From positions 930,001 to 994,000 of the forward strand of contig NZ_CP133188.1 of the NCBI RefSeq assembly GCF_030913635.1: a DNA stretch of 64,000 nt, written 5' to 3'. Position 1 is the stretch's first letter; each line of letters begins with the position of its first letter. Below are positions 28,582-46,884 of this stretch, piece after piece. The position numbers and the translations under genes are program-made. This DNA is from Sedimentibacter sp. MB35-C1 (GTDB lineage: Bacteria; Bacillota; Clostridia; Tissierellales; Sedimentibacteraceae). The notes beneath the pieces were generated by a model, which searched no databases, was not told the origin of the DNA, and saw nothing but the letters and a program-made list of their open reading frames with translations.

Positions 28582-28598
28582 CAATAAAACAGCATAAG
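28582..28598 (+). other. 16S processing stem, 5' arm (operon 1)
   Basis: The 17 bases CAATAAAACAGCATAAG are perfectly complementary to 30211-30227 on the other side of 16S. Such flanking stems are cut by RNase III in pre-rRNA. The same pair occurs in operon 2 (33780-33796 with 35408-35424). Confidence 0.8.
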
Positions 28599-28678
28599 AA
28601 CCTTTGAGAGTTCAAAGAAAAAAAGAACCAAAGTAAAGAAAGACAAAGATAAGCTAAGCGCTATCTTGAGCAAGAATA

Positions 28679-30202
<1,524 letters not shown>

Positions 30203-30397
30203 CTAAAGGACTTATGCTGTTTTATTGCTTGCTTTAAAAAAAAGTAAAGCAAGACTGAAGGATACAGTATAAAACCACAGAACTTTGAAAATTGCATAGG
30301 AAAATGAAAAGAGAAGACATTAGTTAAATTCAAATTTTAAATAATAAATACAATTTAACCAAAAAAAAATGTTATGAAGACATAACAATGACAAACA

Positions 30398-33319
<2,922 letters not shown>

Positions 33320-33502
33320 CAAAGATGCCCTAACCCAATATTTTCGACTAAAAGGAGAAAAAAATTGAAGGTAGGTCATTCGCAACGAATTCCCAATTTA
33401 TGCGACGCAAGGAGCAAGTAAATTGGTGAATGAGACTGCGCAAAAATGTCTAATCTAAAAATTCCTATGCGATTTTGAAAGTTCTGAAAGAACTTTTATA
33501 TA

Positions 33503-33618
33503 TCTGGTGACAATAGCGAAGAGGACACACCCGTACCCATCTCGAACACGGAAGTTAAGCTCTTCAGCGCTGATGATACTTGGCGGGCAACTGCCTGGGA
33601 AAGTAAGACGTCGCCGGG
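33503..33618 (+). rRNA. rrf: 5S ribosomal RNA, operon 1
   Basis: About 116 bases. CTGGTGAC at the 5' end pairs with GTCGCCGG at the 3' end, with CACACCCGTACCCATCTCG, GAACACGGAAGTTAAGC and CTGGGAAAGTAAG between. Identical to operon 2 as far as read. Confidence 0.95.
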
Positions 33619-33630
33619 TATGACCTAACC

Positions 33631-33661
33631 CGATTTTTCAGAGTTTTGTTCTGAAAAATCG
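33631..33661 (+). other. Trailer hairpin after 5S (operon 1)
   Basis: CGATTTTTCAGA and TCTGAAAAATCG form a 12-base perfect stem. No U-tract follows, so intrinsic termination here is doubtful; it may be a processing signal. The same hairpin is at 38969-38999 in operon 2. Read-through from operon 1 into operon 2 is possible. Confidence 0.6.
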
Positions 33662-33716
33662 ATGGTAGGTAAACCGCAATGAGTTTTAAGCGGAAAATTA
33701 AATAATAAAATATTTC

Positions 33717-33745
33717 TTGACAACATATGACAAGTATGTTAGACT
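33717..33745 (+). promoter_or_regulatory. Single promoter of rRNA operon 2
   Basis: TTGACA, 17-base spacer, TAGACT. AGCTTC begins six bases after the -10 and forms the hairpin GCTTC/GAAGC at 33752-33767, the same layout as P1-P5 but with different stem sequence. Confidence 0.85.
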
Positions 33746-33876
33746 AAAAAAGCTTCGAAATAGAAGCGAAGAACCTAGACAATAAAACAGCATAAGAACC
33801 TTTGAGAGTTCAAAGAAAAAAAGAACCAAAGTAAAGAAAGACAAAGATAAGCTAAGCGCTATCTTGAGCAAGAATA

Positions 33877-35399
<1,523 letters not shown>

Positions 35400-35512
35400 C
35401 TAAAGGACTTATGCTGTTTTATTGCTTATTTAAAAACAATAAAAATTATGTATTTTAAATAAGACTGTTGAGCTAACAGTATAAAGTGGCTCTTTTTAAA
35501 ACCACATAATGT

Positions 35513-35588
35513 GGGGGTATAGCTCAGTTGGGAGAGCACCTGCCTTGCAAGCAGGGGGTCAAGAGTTCGAATCTCTTTATCTCCACCA
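35513..35588 (+). tRNA. tRNA-Ala (anticodon TGC)
   Basis: 76 bases including an encoded CCA. The acceptor GGGGGTA pairs with TATCTCC with two G-U pairs. The D arm is GCTCAGTTGGGAGAGC, the anticodon stem-loop CCTGC-CTTGCAA-GCAGG and the T arm GAGTTCGAATCTC. It lies in the 16S-23S spacer of operon 2 only, a usual place for tRNA-Ala in Firmicutes. Confidence 0.97.
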
Positions 35589-35736
35589 CTTTAACGACAA
35601 AGTTAAAGGGAAACCACAGAACTTTGAAAATTGCATAGGAAAATGAAAAGAGAAGACATTAGTTAAATTCAAATTTTAAATAATAAATACAATTTAACCA
35701 AAAAAAAATGTTATGAAGACATAACAATGACAAACA

Positions 35737-38657
<2,921 letters not shown>

Positions 38658-38840
38658 CAAAGATGCCCTAACCCAATATTTTCGACTAAAAGGAGAAAAA
38701 AATTGAAGGTAGGTCATTCGCAACGAATTCCCAATTTATGCGACGCAAGGAGCAAGTAAATTGGTGAATGAGACTGCGCAAAAATGTCTAATCTAAAAAT
38801 TCCTATGCGATTTTGAAAGTTCTGAAAGAACTTTTATATA

Positions 38841-38956
38841 TCTGGTGACAATAGCGAAGAGGACACACCCGTACCCATCTCGAACACGGAAGTTAAGCTC
38901 TTCAGCGCTGATGATACTTGGCGGGCAACTGCCTGGGAAAGTAAGACGTCGCCGGG
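38841..38956 (+). rRNA. rrf: 5S ribosomal RNA, operon 2
   Basis: Same sequence and fold as the operon 1 copy, at a constant offset of 5,338 bases. It is followed by the trailer hairpin 38969-38999 and then by a U-tract terminator. Confidence 0.95.
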
Positions 38957-39038
38957 TATGACCTAACCCGATTTTTCAGAGTTTTGTTCTGAAAAATCGA
39001 TGGTAGGTAAACCTTACAAAATAAATAAAAAAATTTAA

Positions 39039-39068
39039 GCCAGTTGATATCAACGGTTTTTTTTTGTT
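39039..39068 (+). terminator. Terminator of rRNA operon 2
   Basis: GCC-A-GTTG, loop ATAT, CAAC-GGT, followed by nine or more T residues. It lies outside the repeated unit and so is unique to operon 2. It is probably the end of transcription for both operons if operon 1 reads through. Confidence 0.8.
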
Positions 39069-39209
39069 TAAATTTAATAATATTTATTTATAATCCTAAT
39101 ATATATACATTAAATGTTTAATAATGTTATGAATGATAAATTGCATAAAAGTACTTTAGTTTGAGAATAATAGTAAAATGAACAGAAATTATATTGGTTT
39201 AAAATTCAT

Positions 39210-39365
39210 TATATTACAATGATATTTAAATCTTGCATGAATGAAAATTTTATAATAACGTTTTATTTTGGTCTCAAGAAATCTTAGTTGTTTGTTTATA
39301 AGTATAAAATAAACTAATAAATATGGAGAAATAAAACATCAGTAAAACGATATCATTGTAATATA
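39210..39365. repeat. Pair of perfect 16-base inverted repeats
   Basis: TATATTACAATGATAT (39210-39225) and its exact reverse complement (39350-39365) lie 124 bases apart in the 325-base AT-rich gap before the RocB-like gene. The downstream arm ends 28 bases before the start codon. They could be paired operators, a remnant of a small mobile element, or a long-range RNA stem. Nothing else is recognised in the gap and no good promoter was found. Confidence 0.6.
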
Positions 39366-39393
39366 TAAGTATACAATATTTTAGGAGGAACTA

Positions 39394-40881
39394 ATGAAAG
39401 CTGAAATTGTTGATAGAATCAAAGAAATAGCTTTAGAACTTACCAGTGTACTTAGTGTTGTTAATACTTCAGGTGAAACAGTTGTACTGATTGGCCACAC
39501 AGATACTGTAGGAATATCTGATTATGGAAATATAAAAGAATATGCTAATAAGCCATTTGAACTTGCAGAAAAAATGAAAGGAATTGAACTTCCAAAAGCT
39601 GTTAAGGATGACTTAGAGTCAGGTAACTATTTGTTTGGAAGAGGAATTTTCGATATGAAATCGGGAGTTGCTGTTTTAATGGGCCTAATTGAAGAGATAT
39701 CTAATAATATCGAAGAATTTGAAGGTAATTTAGTCTTTTCTGCCGTATGTGATGAAGAAGCAAACTCAGGAGGGATGATAAACTTAGTTCCTGAATTAGT
39801 AAAGATGAAAGAAAAAGAAGGTTTTGATTATCAAGCAATTTTAGATACTGATTATATGACAGGTGAATATGACGGGGACGAAAATAAATATATATATGTT
39901 GGAACAGTTGGAAAAATAATGCCGACATTTTTAGTAGTAGGAAAGGAAACTCATGTAGGCGAGTCATTTAAAGGAATAGACCCAAATCAAATATCTTCAG
40001 AAATAGCTGCAAAAATTAACCTTAACGTTGAGTATTGTGATGTTGCTGAAGGAGAGGTTTCGCTTCCTCCAATTACATTAAAGCAAAGAGATTTAAAAAC
40101 TGAATATTCATGCCAGATAGCAACTAAATCAATCATACTTTTTAACTATGCAACTTTTAACAGTACACCTGACCAAGTATTGGAAAAAATGATGAAAGCA
40201 GCCGAAGAATCCTTTGAAACTGTCATTGAAAAGTTAAATAAACGATATGTTAAATTCTGTGAAATGGCTAAAAGACCTTATGAGGAATTACCATGGAAGG
40301 CAAGGGTTATTTCGTACGATGAATTATATAGTAAAGTTAAAAAAGAAGTAAAAGATTTAGACGAGAGACTTGAGTCATATATAGAAGAACTAAAGAAAAA
40401 TGAAGCAATGGATCAAGTTGAGAGGACAACAGAAATTGTGAATTTTGTTCATGACCTTTGGTCTGACAGAAACCCTGTTGTAATTGTTTACTTTACTCCT
40501 CCTTACTATCCTCATATATATGTTGAGGGAAAATCAGATAAGGATAAAAAGTTATTGGACGCAGTATCAAATGCGGTGGATACAACAGAAACAGAATATA
40601 AACTTGTGTATAAGAAGTTCTTCCCATATATATCCGACTTAAGTTACGGTGCAGCTCCTAAGGATCCAAAAGTAATAAGCGCTCTTAAACAAAACCTGCC
40701 TGGCTTTGGTCCGTCATACGATATCCCAATTTCGGATATGCAGGAACTTGATTTGCCTGTTTTGGATATTGGTACGTATGGAAAAGATGCACATAAGTTT
40801 ACTGAGCGAATTGAGAAAAAATATTCTTACGAAGTGGTTCCGGACTTAGTGTATAAAACAATTGTCAATTTGCTAAAGTAA
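39394..40881 (+). CDS. M20-family peptidase, RocB-like
   Basis: A 495-residue metallopeptidase-like protein related to RocB, the arginine-utilisation protein of Bacillus. It has metal-binding segments LIGHTDTVG, GRGIFDMKSGVAV (bridging Asp) and CDEEANSGG (catalytic Glu-Glu), and a His in TYGKDAHKFTERI near the end. Relatives are usually about 540-550 residues. The start IKEIALELTSVLSVVNTSGE runs almost directly into TVVLIGHTDTV, so roughly 50 residues that normally lie between appear to be absent. AGGAGG precedes the ATG. It opens an amino-acid utilisation cluster and is followed by a hairpin. Confidence 0.82.
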   Translation: MKAEIVDRIKEIALELTSVLSVVNTSGETVVLIGHTDTVGISDYGNIKEYANKPFELAEKMKGIELPKAVKDDLESGNYLFGRGIFDMKSGVAVLMGLIEEISNNIEEFEGNLVFSAVCDEEANSGGMINLVPELVKMKEKEGFDYQAILDTDYMTGEYDGDENKYIYVGTVGKIMPTFLVVGKETHVGESFKGIDPNQISSEIAAKINLNVEYCDVAEGEVSLPPITLKQRDLKTEYSCQIATKSIILFNYATFNSTPDQVLEKMMKAAEESFETVIEKLNKRYVKFCEMAKRPYEELPWKARVISYDELYSKVKKEVKDLDERLESYIEELKKNEAMDQVERTTEIVNFVHDLWSDRNPVVIVYFTPPYYPHIYVEGKSDKDKKLLDAVSNAVDTTETEYKLVYKKFFPYISDLSYGAAPKDPKVISALKQNLPGFGPSYDIPISDMQELDLPVLDIGTYGKDAHKFTERIEKKYSYEVVPDLVYKTIVNLLK

Positions 40882-40886
40882 AGTTG

Positions 40887-40915
40887 AGAGATTACCGAAA
40901 GGTAATCTCTATTCC
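40887..40915 (+). terminator. Hairpin after the RocB-like gene
   Basis: AGAGATTACC-GAAA-GGTAATCTCT, a ten-base perfect stem with a stable GAAA loop, followed by ATTCCATTT. The U-tract is imperfect, so termination may be partial. Confidence 0.65.
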
Positions 40916-41015
40916 ATTTAAATTACTCAATTAGTAGACATATTACATATATTAATTTATACTATATATAAGTTTGTTAGAAGTAAATAAATTTTTTGCT
41001 AAGGAGGAACCTTCT

Positions 41016-42548
41016 ATGGAGTTCGACTTGCTACTTTATAACGGAAATATAGTAAGGTTTGGGAAAAACAAAAATTTTAATTGGCTTGCAGTAAAGGGTG
41101 GGGTCATAGTAGATGCCGGTTTTGGAAATGGTTTTGATATGTATAAAGATAAGTGTCTGTCTTTAATAGATTTAAAAAAGAATACAGTATTGCCTGGTTT
41201 TTATGACAGCCATGTGCACTTCATCCAGACTGCGCTACATATGGAGAACCTCAATCTTAATGGATGTGAAGATTTTCAGGAGTTAGAAAAACGATTGCTT
41301 GAATGGATAATAAGATATCCGCAGAGTAAGTTTGTATATTGTTACGGGCTTGAAATATCTGATTTAAATGAAGAAAGATGGCCTACAAGAAGATTTCTTG
41401 ACAGGATATCAAAAGACTATGCAATAATGATAAACAGCCGTGATTTTCATAACAGTATATTAAATACAAAAGCTATAAATATGCTTAAGGCTCCGTTGAC
41501 TATAGATGGCGTAGGTAGAGATGATCAAGGCAATCCTACGGGGATATTTTACGGTATGGCAAATGCATTAATAAGAAAAAAAATGCTAAAATCGTACCAG
41601 GTTCAAGGCAAAATAAAAGCAATTAGAAATCTTACAGACAATATAATAAAAAAAGGGGTTACAAGCATACATGCGGTTGAAGGCGGTTTTGACTTTATAG
41701 ACAAGGACGTTGAGTTATTAGCATCTCTTGCCAAAGAGATTCCTATAGATATATCGGTATATTATAGCACAACAGATATATCAAAAATTAAAAATAGTGG
41801 GTTAAACAGAATTGGAGGTGACATATATATTGATGGATCTTTTACTTCGAAGACTGCCGCAATAAGTTTTAATTACAAGGATACAGATTGTTACGGTGAG
41901 CTGTATTTTTCTCAAGAAGATATTAACGAATTTATGCTTGATTGTTATAAAAACGGTTTAGATACAGCTTTTCATGCAGTAGGTGATAGAGCAGTGGATC
42001 AGGTGTTAAATGCACATATATTTGCGAGAAAGCTTATTCCAAATAAGAAACTACGCCATCGGATAGAGCACATTGAATTGACATCGGAGGAGCAAAAGCA
42101 AAAGGCAAAGGAACTTGAAATTATTTTTTCCATGCAGCCTTCATTTGAATACTTCTACGGAGGTAAAAGCGGCATGTATGAAAGAAGATTAAGTAATCAT
42201 TATATGGAAACAAATGAGTTTAGGAGAATATTTGATTTGGGAATTACTGTGTGCGGAGGATCAGACAGTGATTTAACGCCAATAAATCCCATACTGGGCA
42301 TTCATTCGGCAGTTAATCATCCTGTAAGTATAAATAGCATTGCTGTTGAAGAAGCTATAAGAATGTATACAATTAATGCAGCTTATGCGGTGCGTGAGGA
42401 AAACAGGAAGGGTTCTATTGAAGTAGGCAAATTAGCAGATTTCGCTATTTTGGATAAAGATATTTATGAGATAGATGCAAAGTCGATTATTACAACACAG
42501 GTTATAGGCACTATTAAGAGCGGAGAGGTTTTATATAAAAACTTTTAA
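41016..42548 (+). CDS. Amidohydrolase, YtcJ-like (Amidohydro_3)
   Basis: A 510-residue metal-dependent hydrolase. Metal and active-site segments are LPGFYDSHVHFIQ, AFHAVGDRAVDQ, HRIEHIELT and CGGSDSDLTPINP. A small beta domain at both termini carries the barrel. The start at 41016 is chosen because AAGGAGG lies eight bases upstream; an upstream in-frame Met has no site. Substrates of this group are poorly known (N-acylated or cyclic amides). It is 14 bases upstream of the regulator gene. Confidence 0.88.
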   Translation: MEFDLLLYNGNIVRFGKNKNFNWLAVKGGVIVDAGFGNGFDMYKDKCLSLIDLKKNTVLPGFYDSHVHFIQTALHMENLNLNGCEDFQELEKRLLEWIIRYPQSKFVYCYGLEISDLNEERWPTRRFLDRISKDYAIMINSRDFHNSILNTKAINMLKAPLTIDGVGRDDQGNPTGIFYGMANALIRKKMLKSYQVQGKIKAIRNLTDNIIKKGVTSIHAVEGGFDFIDKDVELLASLAKEIPIDISVYYSTTDISKIKNSGLNRIGGDIYIDGSFTSKTAAISFNYKDTDCYGELYFSQEDINEFMLDCYKNGLDTAFHAVGDRAVDQVLNAHIFARKLIPNKKLRHRIEHIELTSEEQKQKAKELEIIFSMQPSFEYFYGGKSGMYERRLSNHYMETNEFRRIFDLGITVCGGSDSDLTPINPILGIHSAVNHPVSINSIAVEEAIRMYTINAAYAVREENRKGSIEVGKLADFAILDKDIYEIDAKSIITTQVIGTIKSGEVLYKNF

Positions 42549-42562
42549 CTGGAGAGATAAAA

Positions 42563-43726
42563 ATGGATAAATTAAACATTAACCTATTGGGAAATGTTGA
42601 AATCTATTATAATGACGAATTGATAAACAACAAGCTGAGTGCAAAATCAATAGGTGTTTTAGCTATTTTGCTGTGCAATGAACATAAAAAGGTTACAAGA
42701 GAAAAATTAGCATACATGTTTTGGCCTGAAAGCTTTGAAACTGCAAACTATAATTTGCGGTACAATTTATGGAACTTAAAAAAAGTGATTCCAAATGACG
42801 AGAATAATAATGAATTTATAATTTCAGATAATAAATATTGCTATATTAACCAGGATTATAATTTTAGTTCTGATATTACCTATTTAGAAAACATAAATAA
42901 AGAAAAATCAAGTGATATAAATACCTTGAAAAAGGTGAAGGAGCTGTTTAGAGGTGAATTTTTAGAGAATTTTTATTTTAAGGAATGTGATGATTTTAAC
43001 GACTGGATATTTTATCAACGCTCTATATTTCAAAAGCTTCATATTCAAACACTAAATAAGCTGCTTGACCAATACTTGAATCTTAATGTTTATGAGAGCG
43101 CCAAAGATACATTAGAAGAAATATTGTTAATTAATCCATATGATGAAGAATCTCATTATAAGCTCATGAATTTACTGATTAACAATAATGAATCAAATTT
43201 AGCTATTATACATTATAAAAAATATCAGACATCCCTTAGGGAAGATTTGAATATTTTTCCCCAAAAAAAAATAAAAGACCTTTATTTAAAACTTATTAAT
43301 AATAAAAATAATGAAGAAATTAATCATAGCAATAAAGTATCAAAAGACGGCAATAATATTATTATAAGAATAAATGAATATGCTGATTCATCGGTTAATT
43401 ACTTTGCTATGAGTGATCTGCTGGAAAAATTGATGCTAAATTTTAAAAAAAATATATTGCAGGGTATACCAAAGATTTATTTATGCGATGCGTGTTTAAT
43501 TCAACCGAGTTTTTATGACTTGGTAAATAATTATTCAAATACTGAGCTAATAGAAATACGCCTGTACCATTCTGTAAAAAACATATTGACATACTTATCC
43601 AAGGACTTTTTAATTCAAATATATATATATAATGTAGATAAAATCGATGAAAAGTCAACAAAATTCTTCAAATTTTTAAGCTCTAACACTAATTTATTTA
43701 TTAAGTATATTGAAGATGAAAATTGA
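42563..43726 (+). CDS. SARP/BTAD-type transcriptional activator, stand-alone
   Basis: A 387-residue protein. Residues 1-95 form an OmpR-like winged helix of the SARP kind (INLLGNVEIYYND, KSIGVLAILLCNEHKKVTREKLAYMFWP, NLRYNLWNLKKVIP). Residues of about 100-245 form the bacterial transcriptional activator domain of helical repeats (NPYDEESHYKLMNLLI). The last 125 residues contain IQIYIYNVDKIDEKSTKFFKFL, which recalls a Walker-B-like region of the STAND ATPase that follows in larger family members. No Walker A is visible. It probably activates the surrounding amino-acid genes. Composition is very Asn- and Lys-rich. Confidence 0.85.
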   Translation: MDKLNINLLGNVEIYYNDELINNKLSAKSIGVLAILLCNEHKKVTREKLAYMFWPESFETANYNLRYNLWNLKKVIPNDENNNEFIISDNKYCYINQDYNFSSDITYLENINKEKSSDINTLKKVKELFRGEFLENFYFKECDDFNDWIFYQRSIFQKLHIQTLNKLLDQYLNLNVYESAKDTLEEILLINPYDEESHYKLMNLLINNNESNLAIIHYKKYQTSLREDLNIFPQKKIKDLYLKLINNKNNEEINHSNKVSKDGNNIIIRINEYADSSVNYFAMSDLLEKLMLNFKKNILQGIPKIYLCDACLIQPSFYDLVNNYSNTELIEIRLYHSVKNILTYLSKDFLIQIYIYNVDKIDEKSTKFFKFLSSNTNLFIKYIEDEN

Positions 43727-43936
43727 AAAATGTTTAAAAAGTGTTTATTTCAAATTTAAATTTTTTTAATATATGCATATAAAATACTAAATGTGATAAT
43801 AATAAAACAATAAATGAACCTTATAAAAATATAATTAAATGGCAGGAATACGTATGCACTTGCTTGATATATATTGGATTTGCATTAAACAGCTAATCTG
43901 ATTATATATAAATTAAATACTAGGAGGTATTAATTA

Positions 43937-45322
43937 ATGAGTTTTACAGAAATAATAGTAAGTATTTCTAACTGGATATGGGGACTTCCAATGCTTCTTT
44001 TGCTAGCAGGCGGTGGAATATTCCTTACTTTCAGACTTGGATTTTTTCAATTTAGACATTTGTGGTACATGTGGGGACAAACTTTTGGCAAAATGCTCAA
44101 AAAGCCGGAAGATAAAAATGCAATATCGCCTTTCCAGGCTGCTACGGCTGCTCTTGCTTCAACAATAGGAGCCTCAAATATAGTAGGTGTGCCTGTAGCT
44201 ATTGCATTTGGTGGACCGGGAGCTGTATTTTGGATGTGGATAATTGCTCTTATTGGTAATGCTTCAAAGTTTTCGGAAATCGTTCTTGGTATTAAATATA
44301 GAGAGAAAAATGCTGCTGGTGAATTTGTAGGAGGACCTACCTATTATTTATCAAAAGGTCTTAAAAATAAAGCCTTAGGTAAATTTTTAGCCTTTTTGTT
44401 TGCATTCTTCCTTTTCTTGGAACTTATACCTTCAATTGCAACTCAGGCAATATCGGCAGTGCAAACATTGGGAAGCATTGGTGTGCCAAGCATGGTAACA
44501 GGTGTAGGTATGGCAGTAATTGTATTTATAGTTGTATTTGGTGGAATAAAGAGAATAACACAAGTTACAGAAAAATTGGTTCCTATTATGGCGATTGTTT
44601 ATTTGCTGGGTGCATTGATTATTATCATTTCTAACATAACTGCAGTACCTCATGTATTTGGGTTGATAATAAAAGGAGCTTTCGCACCGTCAGCTGCAAC
44701 AGGTGGATTTGCAGGTTCATCTGTGGCATTAGCTTTAAGATGGGGAGCTGCAAGAGGTACATACTCAAATGAAGCAGGTATGGGTACTGCTCCAATCGCA
44801 CATGCTACGGCAGAGACAGACCATCCTGTACGCCAGGGTTTCTGGGGCATTTTTGAAATTACGGTTGATACTTTGCTAGTATGTACACTTACAGCATTTG
44901 TTGTATTGCTTTCAGGTGTATGGACTGATATACCATCATCAGAAGCTGCTTCTATGCCGGCAATAGCTTTTATTAATCAGTTTGGTTCAATTGGCGGTTA
45001 TGTAGTATCGATTTCAATATTCCTGTTCGTCTTGTCCACAGTAATAGTATTGGTATTCTATGGTGAAAAGCAGGCAGAATATTTATTTGGTACGAAGTTT
45101 GCAACAAAATGGAAATATGTATATGTTTTATCAATTATACTAGGCGTAGTCGGTGGTATTGAGTTCTTATATTCTTTCATTGACTTGTTCTTGGCTTTAA
45201 TTATATTCCCGAATGTTATAGGCTTAATTGCAATGAGCGGAGAGGTTGTTGAACTTAAAAATGAATTCTTTACAAGTGAACAATACTATCTGAAAGATAA
45301 AAAAAGAGTAAAACAAAGATAG
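43937..45322 (+). CDS. Alanine/glycine:cation symporter (AGCS family)
   Basis: A 461-residue membrane protein with about eleven transmembrane segments. Family signatures are GGGIFLTFRLGFFQFRHL, FQAATAALASTIGASNIVGV and RWGAARGTYSNEAGMGTAPI. It imports alanine or glycine with sodium or protons. It lies within the peptide and ornithine cluster, so amino-acid uptake for fermentation is likely. GGAGG precedes the ATG, and a strong terminator follows. The 210 bases before it hold no recognised feature. Confidence 0.95.
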   Translation: MSFTEIIVSISNWIWGLPMLLLLAGGGIFLTFRLGFFQFRHLWYMWGQTFGKMLKKPEDKNAISPFQAATAALASTIGASNIVGVPVAIAFGGPGAVFWMWIIALIGNASKFSEIVLGIKYREKNAAGEFVGGPTYYLSKGLKNKALGKFLAFLFAFFLFLELIPSIATQAISAVQTLGSIGVPSMVTGVGMAVIVFIVVFGGIKRITQVTEKLVPIMAIVYLLGALIIIISNITAVPHVFGLIIKGAFAPSAATGGFAGSSVALALRWGAARGTYSNEAGMGTAPIAHATAETDHPVRQGFWGIFEITVDTLLVCTLTAFVVLLSGVWTDIPSSEAASMPAIAFINQFGSIGGYVVSISIFLFVLSTVIVLVFYGEKQAEYLFGTKFATKWKYVYVLSIILGVVGGIEFLYSFIDLFLALIIFPNVIGLIAMSGEVVELKNEFFTSEQYYLKDKKRVKQR

Positions 45323-45348
45323 TAGATTAAGATATTAATCTATAATGT

Positions 45349-45394
45349 AAAAAACTATCTCTATAAAGATTCTTCTTTCAGGAGATAGTTTTTT
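45349..45394 (+). terminator. Symporter terminator
   Basis: AAAAAACTATCTC pairs with GAGATAGTTTTTT across a 20-base loop, ending in a T-run. Confidence 0.85.
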
Positions 45395-45419
45395 ATAAAT
45401 TCTTTTATTGAGGTAATAT

Positions 45420-46637
45420 ATGTTAAACAATAAATTTATAAAAAACACCTATGAAGATGAACAGGAAGCAATTGAGCTGCTGGATAACTTAATTCGAATT
45501 AAAAGTAAGTTTTTCCATGAAGAAGAAATAATGAGCTTTGTGTTTAACTGGCTGAAAAAGAATAATATAGACGTTAATTTTCACTACTATGAAGATAAAA
45601 AGGTAACGGGATTTAAGGGAACAAATCTGATAGGTTCAATAGAAGGCTCAGAGGACGGTCCTGTAATATTGTTGAACTGCCATCTTGATACTGTTGGCGA
45701 ATGCACAGGCTGGACAAAAGACCCATACATCCCGGTAATAGAAAATGGTAAAATGTATGGGCTTGGAGCATTGGATATGAAATCTGGTTGTGCAGCTGCA
45801 TTGATATCTTTAAAAAAATTCAGTAAGACTGTAAAAGATTTTAAAGGAAAAATAATTTATTCTTTTGTATCTGATGAGGAAGGGCCTTATGGCTTGGGAA
45901 CATCATTTTCTATTAAAGACAATTTATACGAGGGAGCTGAAATGGCTCTGTCCCTGGAACCAAGCAGCGGCTTTTCGTTTACTGATAATCACAGTATATG
46001 TCTCGGAGCAAGAGGCGGCTATCAATATAAAATAAGGTTGTTCGGAAAGTCGAGCCATGCGGCAACACCAGAAAATGGAATAAGTGCAATAGAAGATGCA
46101 AGCAAGCTAATTATAGCTTTGAAAAATGTAGAACCCAAATATCATGATAAGTTGGGACATTCAAGTACATGTGTTACAAGTATAAAAAGCAGCGGAAGCG
46201 GATGCTCTGTAGCTGATTATTCTGAAATTGAAATTTTTAAGCACATAGTTATCGGAGAAAACAAGCAATCAATAATTGAAGAAGTTCATAAGGCCGCAAA
46301 TAACGCAAAAATAAAGTCAAAGTATGAAATTATTTTTAGAGATGATCCTTTAGAGGCTTCCGGAGGATTCATGCCGTATGTTACAGATGAAAACCTTGAA
46401 GAAGTTAGAATTCTTGAGAGTCTTATAAAAGAGTGCAGCGGTCAAGAACCAATGATAAAATATTTTTCCAGCATAGGAGATTTCAACTTAATAGCAGAAA
46501 GGCTTGATATACCTGTTCTCATATTTGGGCCATCTGGAGGAAATTTCCACAGTTTTGATGAATATGTAAATTTGAACAGTTTTTTAGAAACTATAGAGAT
46601 TGTGTATAATTATTTGACTAGAAGGCTGTCTTTATAA
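45420..46637 (+). CDS. M20-family metallopeptidase/deacylase (ArgE/DapE/YgeY class)
   Basis: A 405-residue zinc hydrolase. Metal ligands and catalytic residues lie in LLNCHLDTVGECTG, LGALDMKSGCAAAL and FVSDEEGPYGLG. The dimerisation domain contains GKSSHAATPENGISAIEDASK. The family removes acyl groups from, or cleaves, short peptide-like substrates such as acetylornithine or acylated amino acids. Its place directly before ornithine carbamoyltransferase makes a substrate linked to ornithine attractive, but this is inference. GAGGT precedes the ATG. Confidence 0.88.
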   Translation: MLNNKFIKNTYEDEQEAIELLDNLIRIKSKFFHEEEIMSFVFNWLKKNNIDVNFHYYEDKKVTGFKGTNLIGSIEGSEDGPVILLNCHLDTVGECTGWTKDPYIPVIENGKMYGLGALDMKSGCAAALISLKKFSKTVKDFKGKIIYSFVSDEEGPYGLGTSFSIKDNLYEGAEMALSLEPSSGFSFTDNHSICLGARGGYQYKIRLFGKSSHAATPENGISAIEDASKLIIALKNVEPKYHDKLGHSSTCVTSIKSSGSGCSVADYSEIEIFKHIVIGENKQSIIEEVHKAANNAKIKSKYEIIFRDDPLEASGGFMPYVTDENLEEVRILESLIKECSGQEPMIKYFSSIGDFNLIAERLDIPVLIFGPSGGNFHSFDEYVNLNSFLETIEIVYNYLTRRLSL

Positions 46638-46660
46638 ATAAAACAAGAAGATTATAAAAT

Positions 46661-46696
46661 AATAAAGGGTATCACAAATGTACTCTTTATTTTTTT
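46661..46696 (+). terminator. M20 peptidase terminator
   Basis: AATAAAGGGTA and TACTCTTTATT pair over 11 positions with one G-U, and a T-rich run follows. Confidence 0.85.
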
Positions 46697-46811
46697 GAGC
46701 TGAAAAGTAAGTTTTGATAAGATAACCTCCGTGATAAAAGGTCGTGCTATTTTTGCATAAATCAAAGAAAATATTTTTTAATAATTATAATAAAATATTT
46801 ATAAAAAATTA

Positions 46812-46840
46812 TTGCGTAAAGGAGCGCTTTGTGTTATTAT
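46812..46840 (+). promoter_or_regulatory. Ornithine carbamoyltransferase promoter
   Basis: TTGCGT, 17-base spacer, TATTAT. TTTTGCATAAATC at about 46749 resembles half of an arginine-repressor box, which is suggestive only. Confidence 0.55.
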
Positions 46841-46884
46841 TGTTAAATATACAATAAGTTAAATAAATAAACACGGAGGACGCT

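Noticed and set aside
33631-33661. Trailer hairpin after the first 5S as an intrinsic terminator
   Set aside because: The stem is strong but the following bases are ATGGTAGGT, not a T-run.
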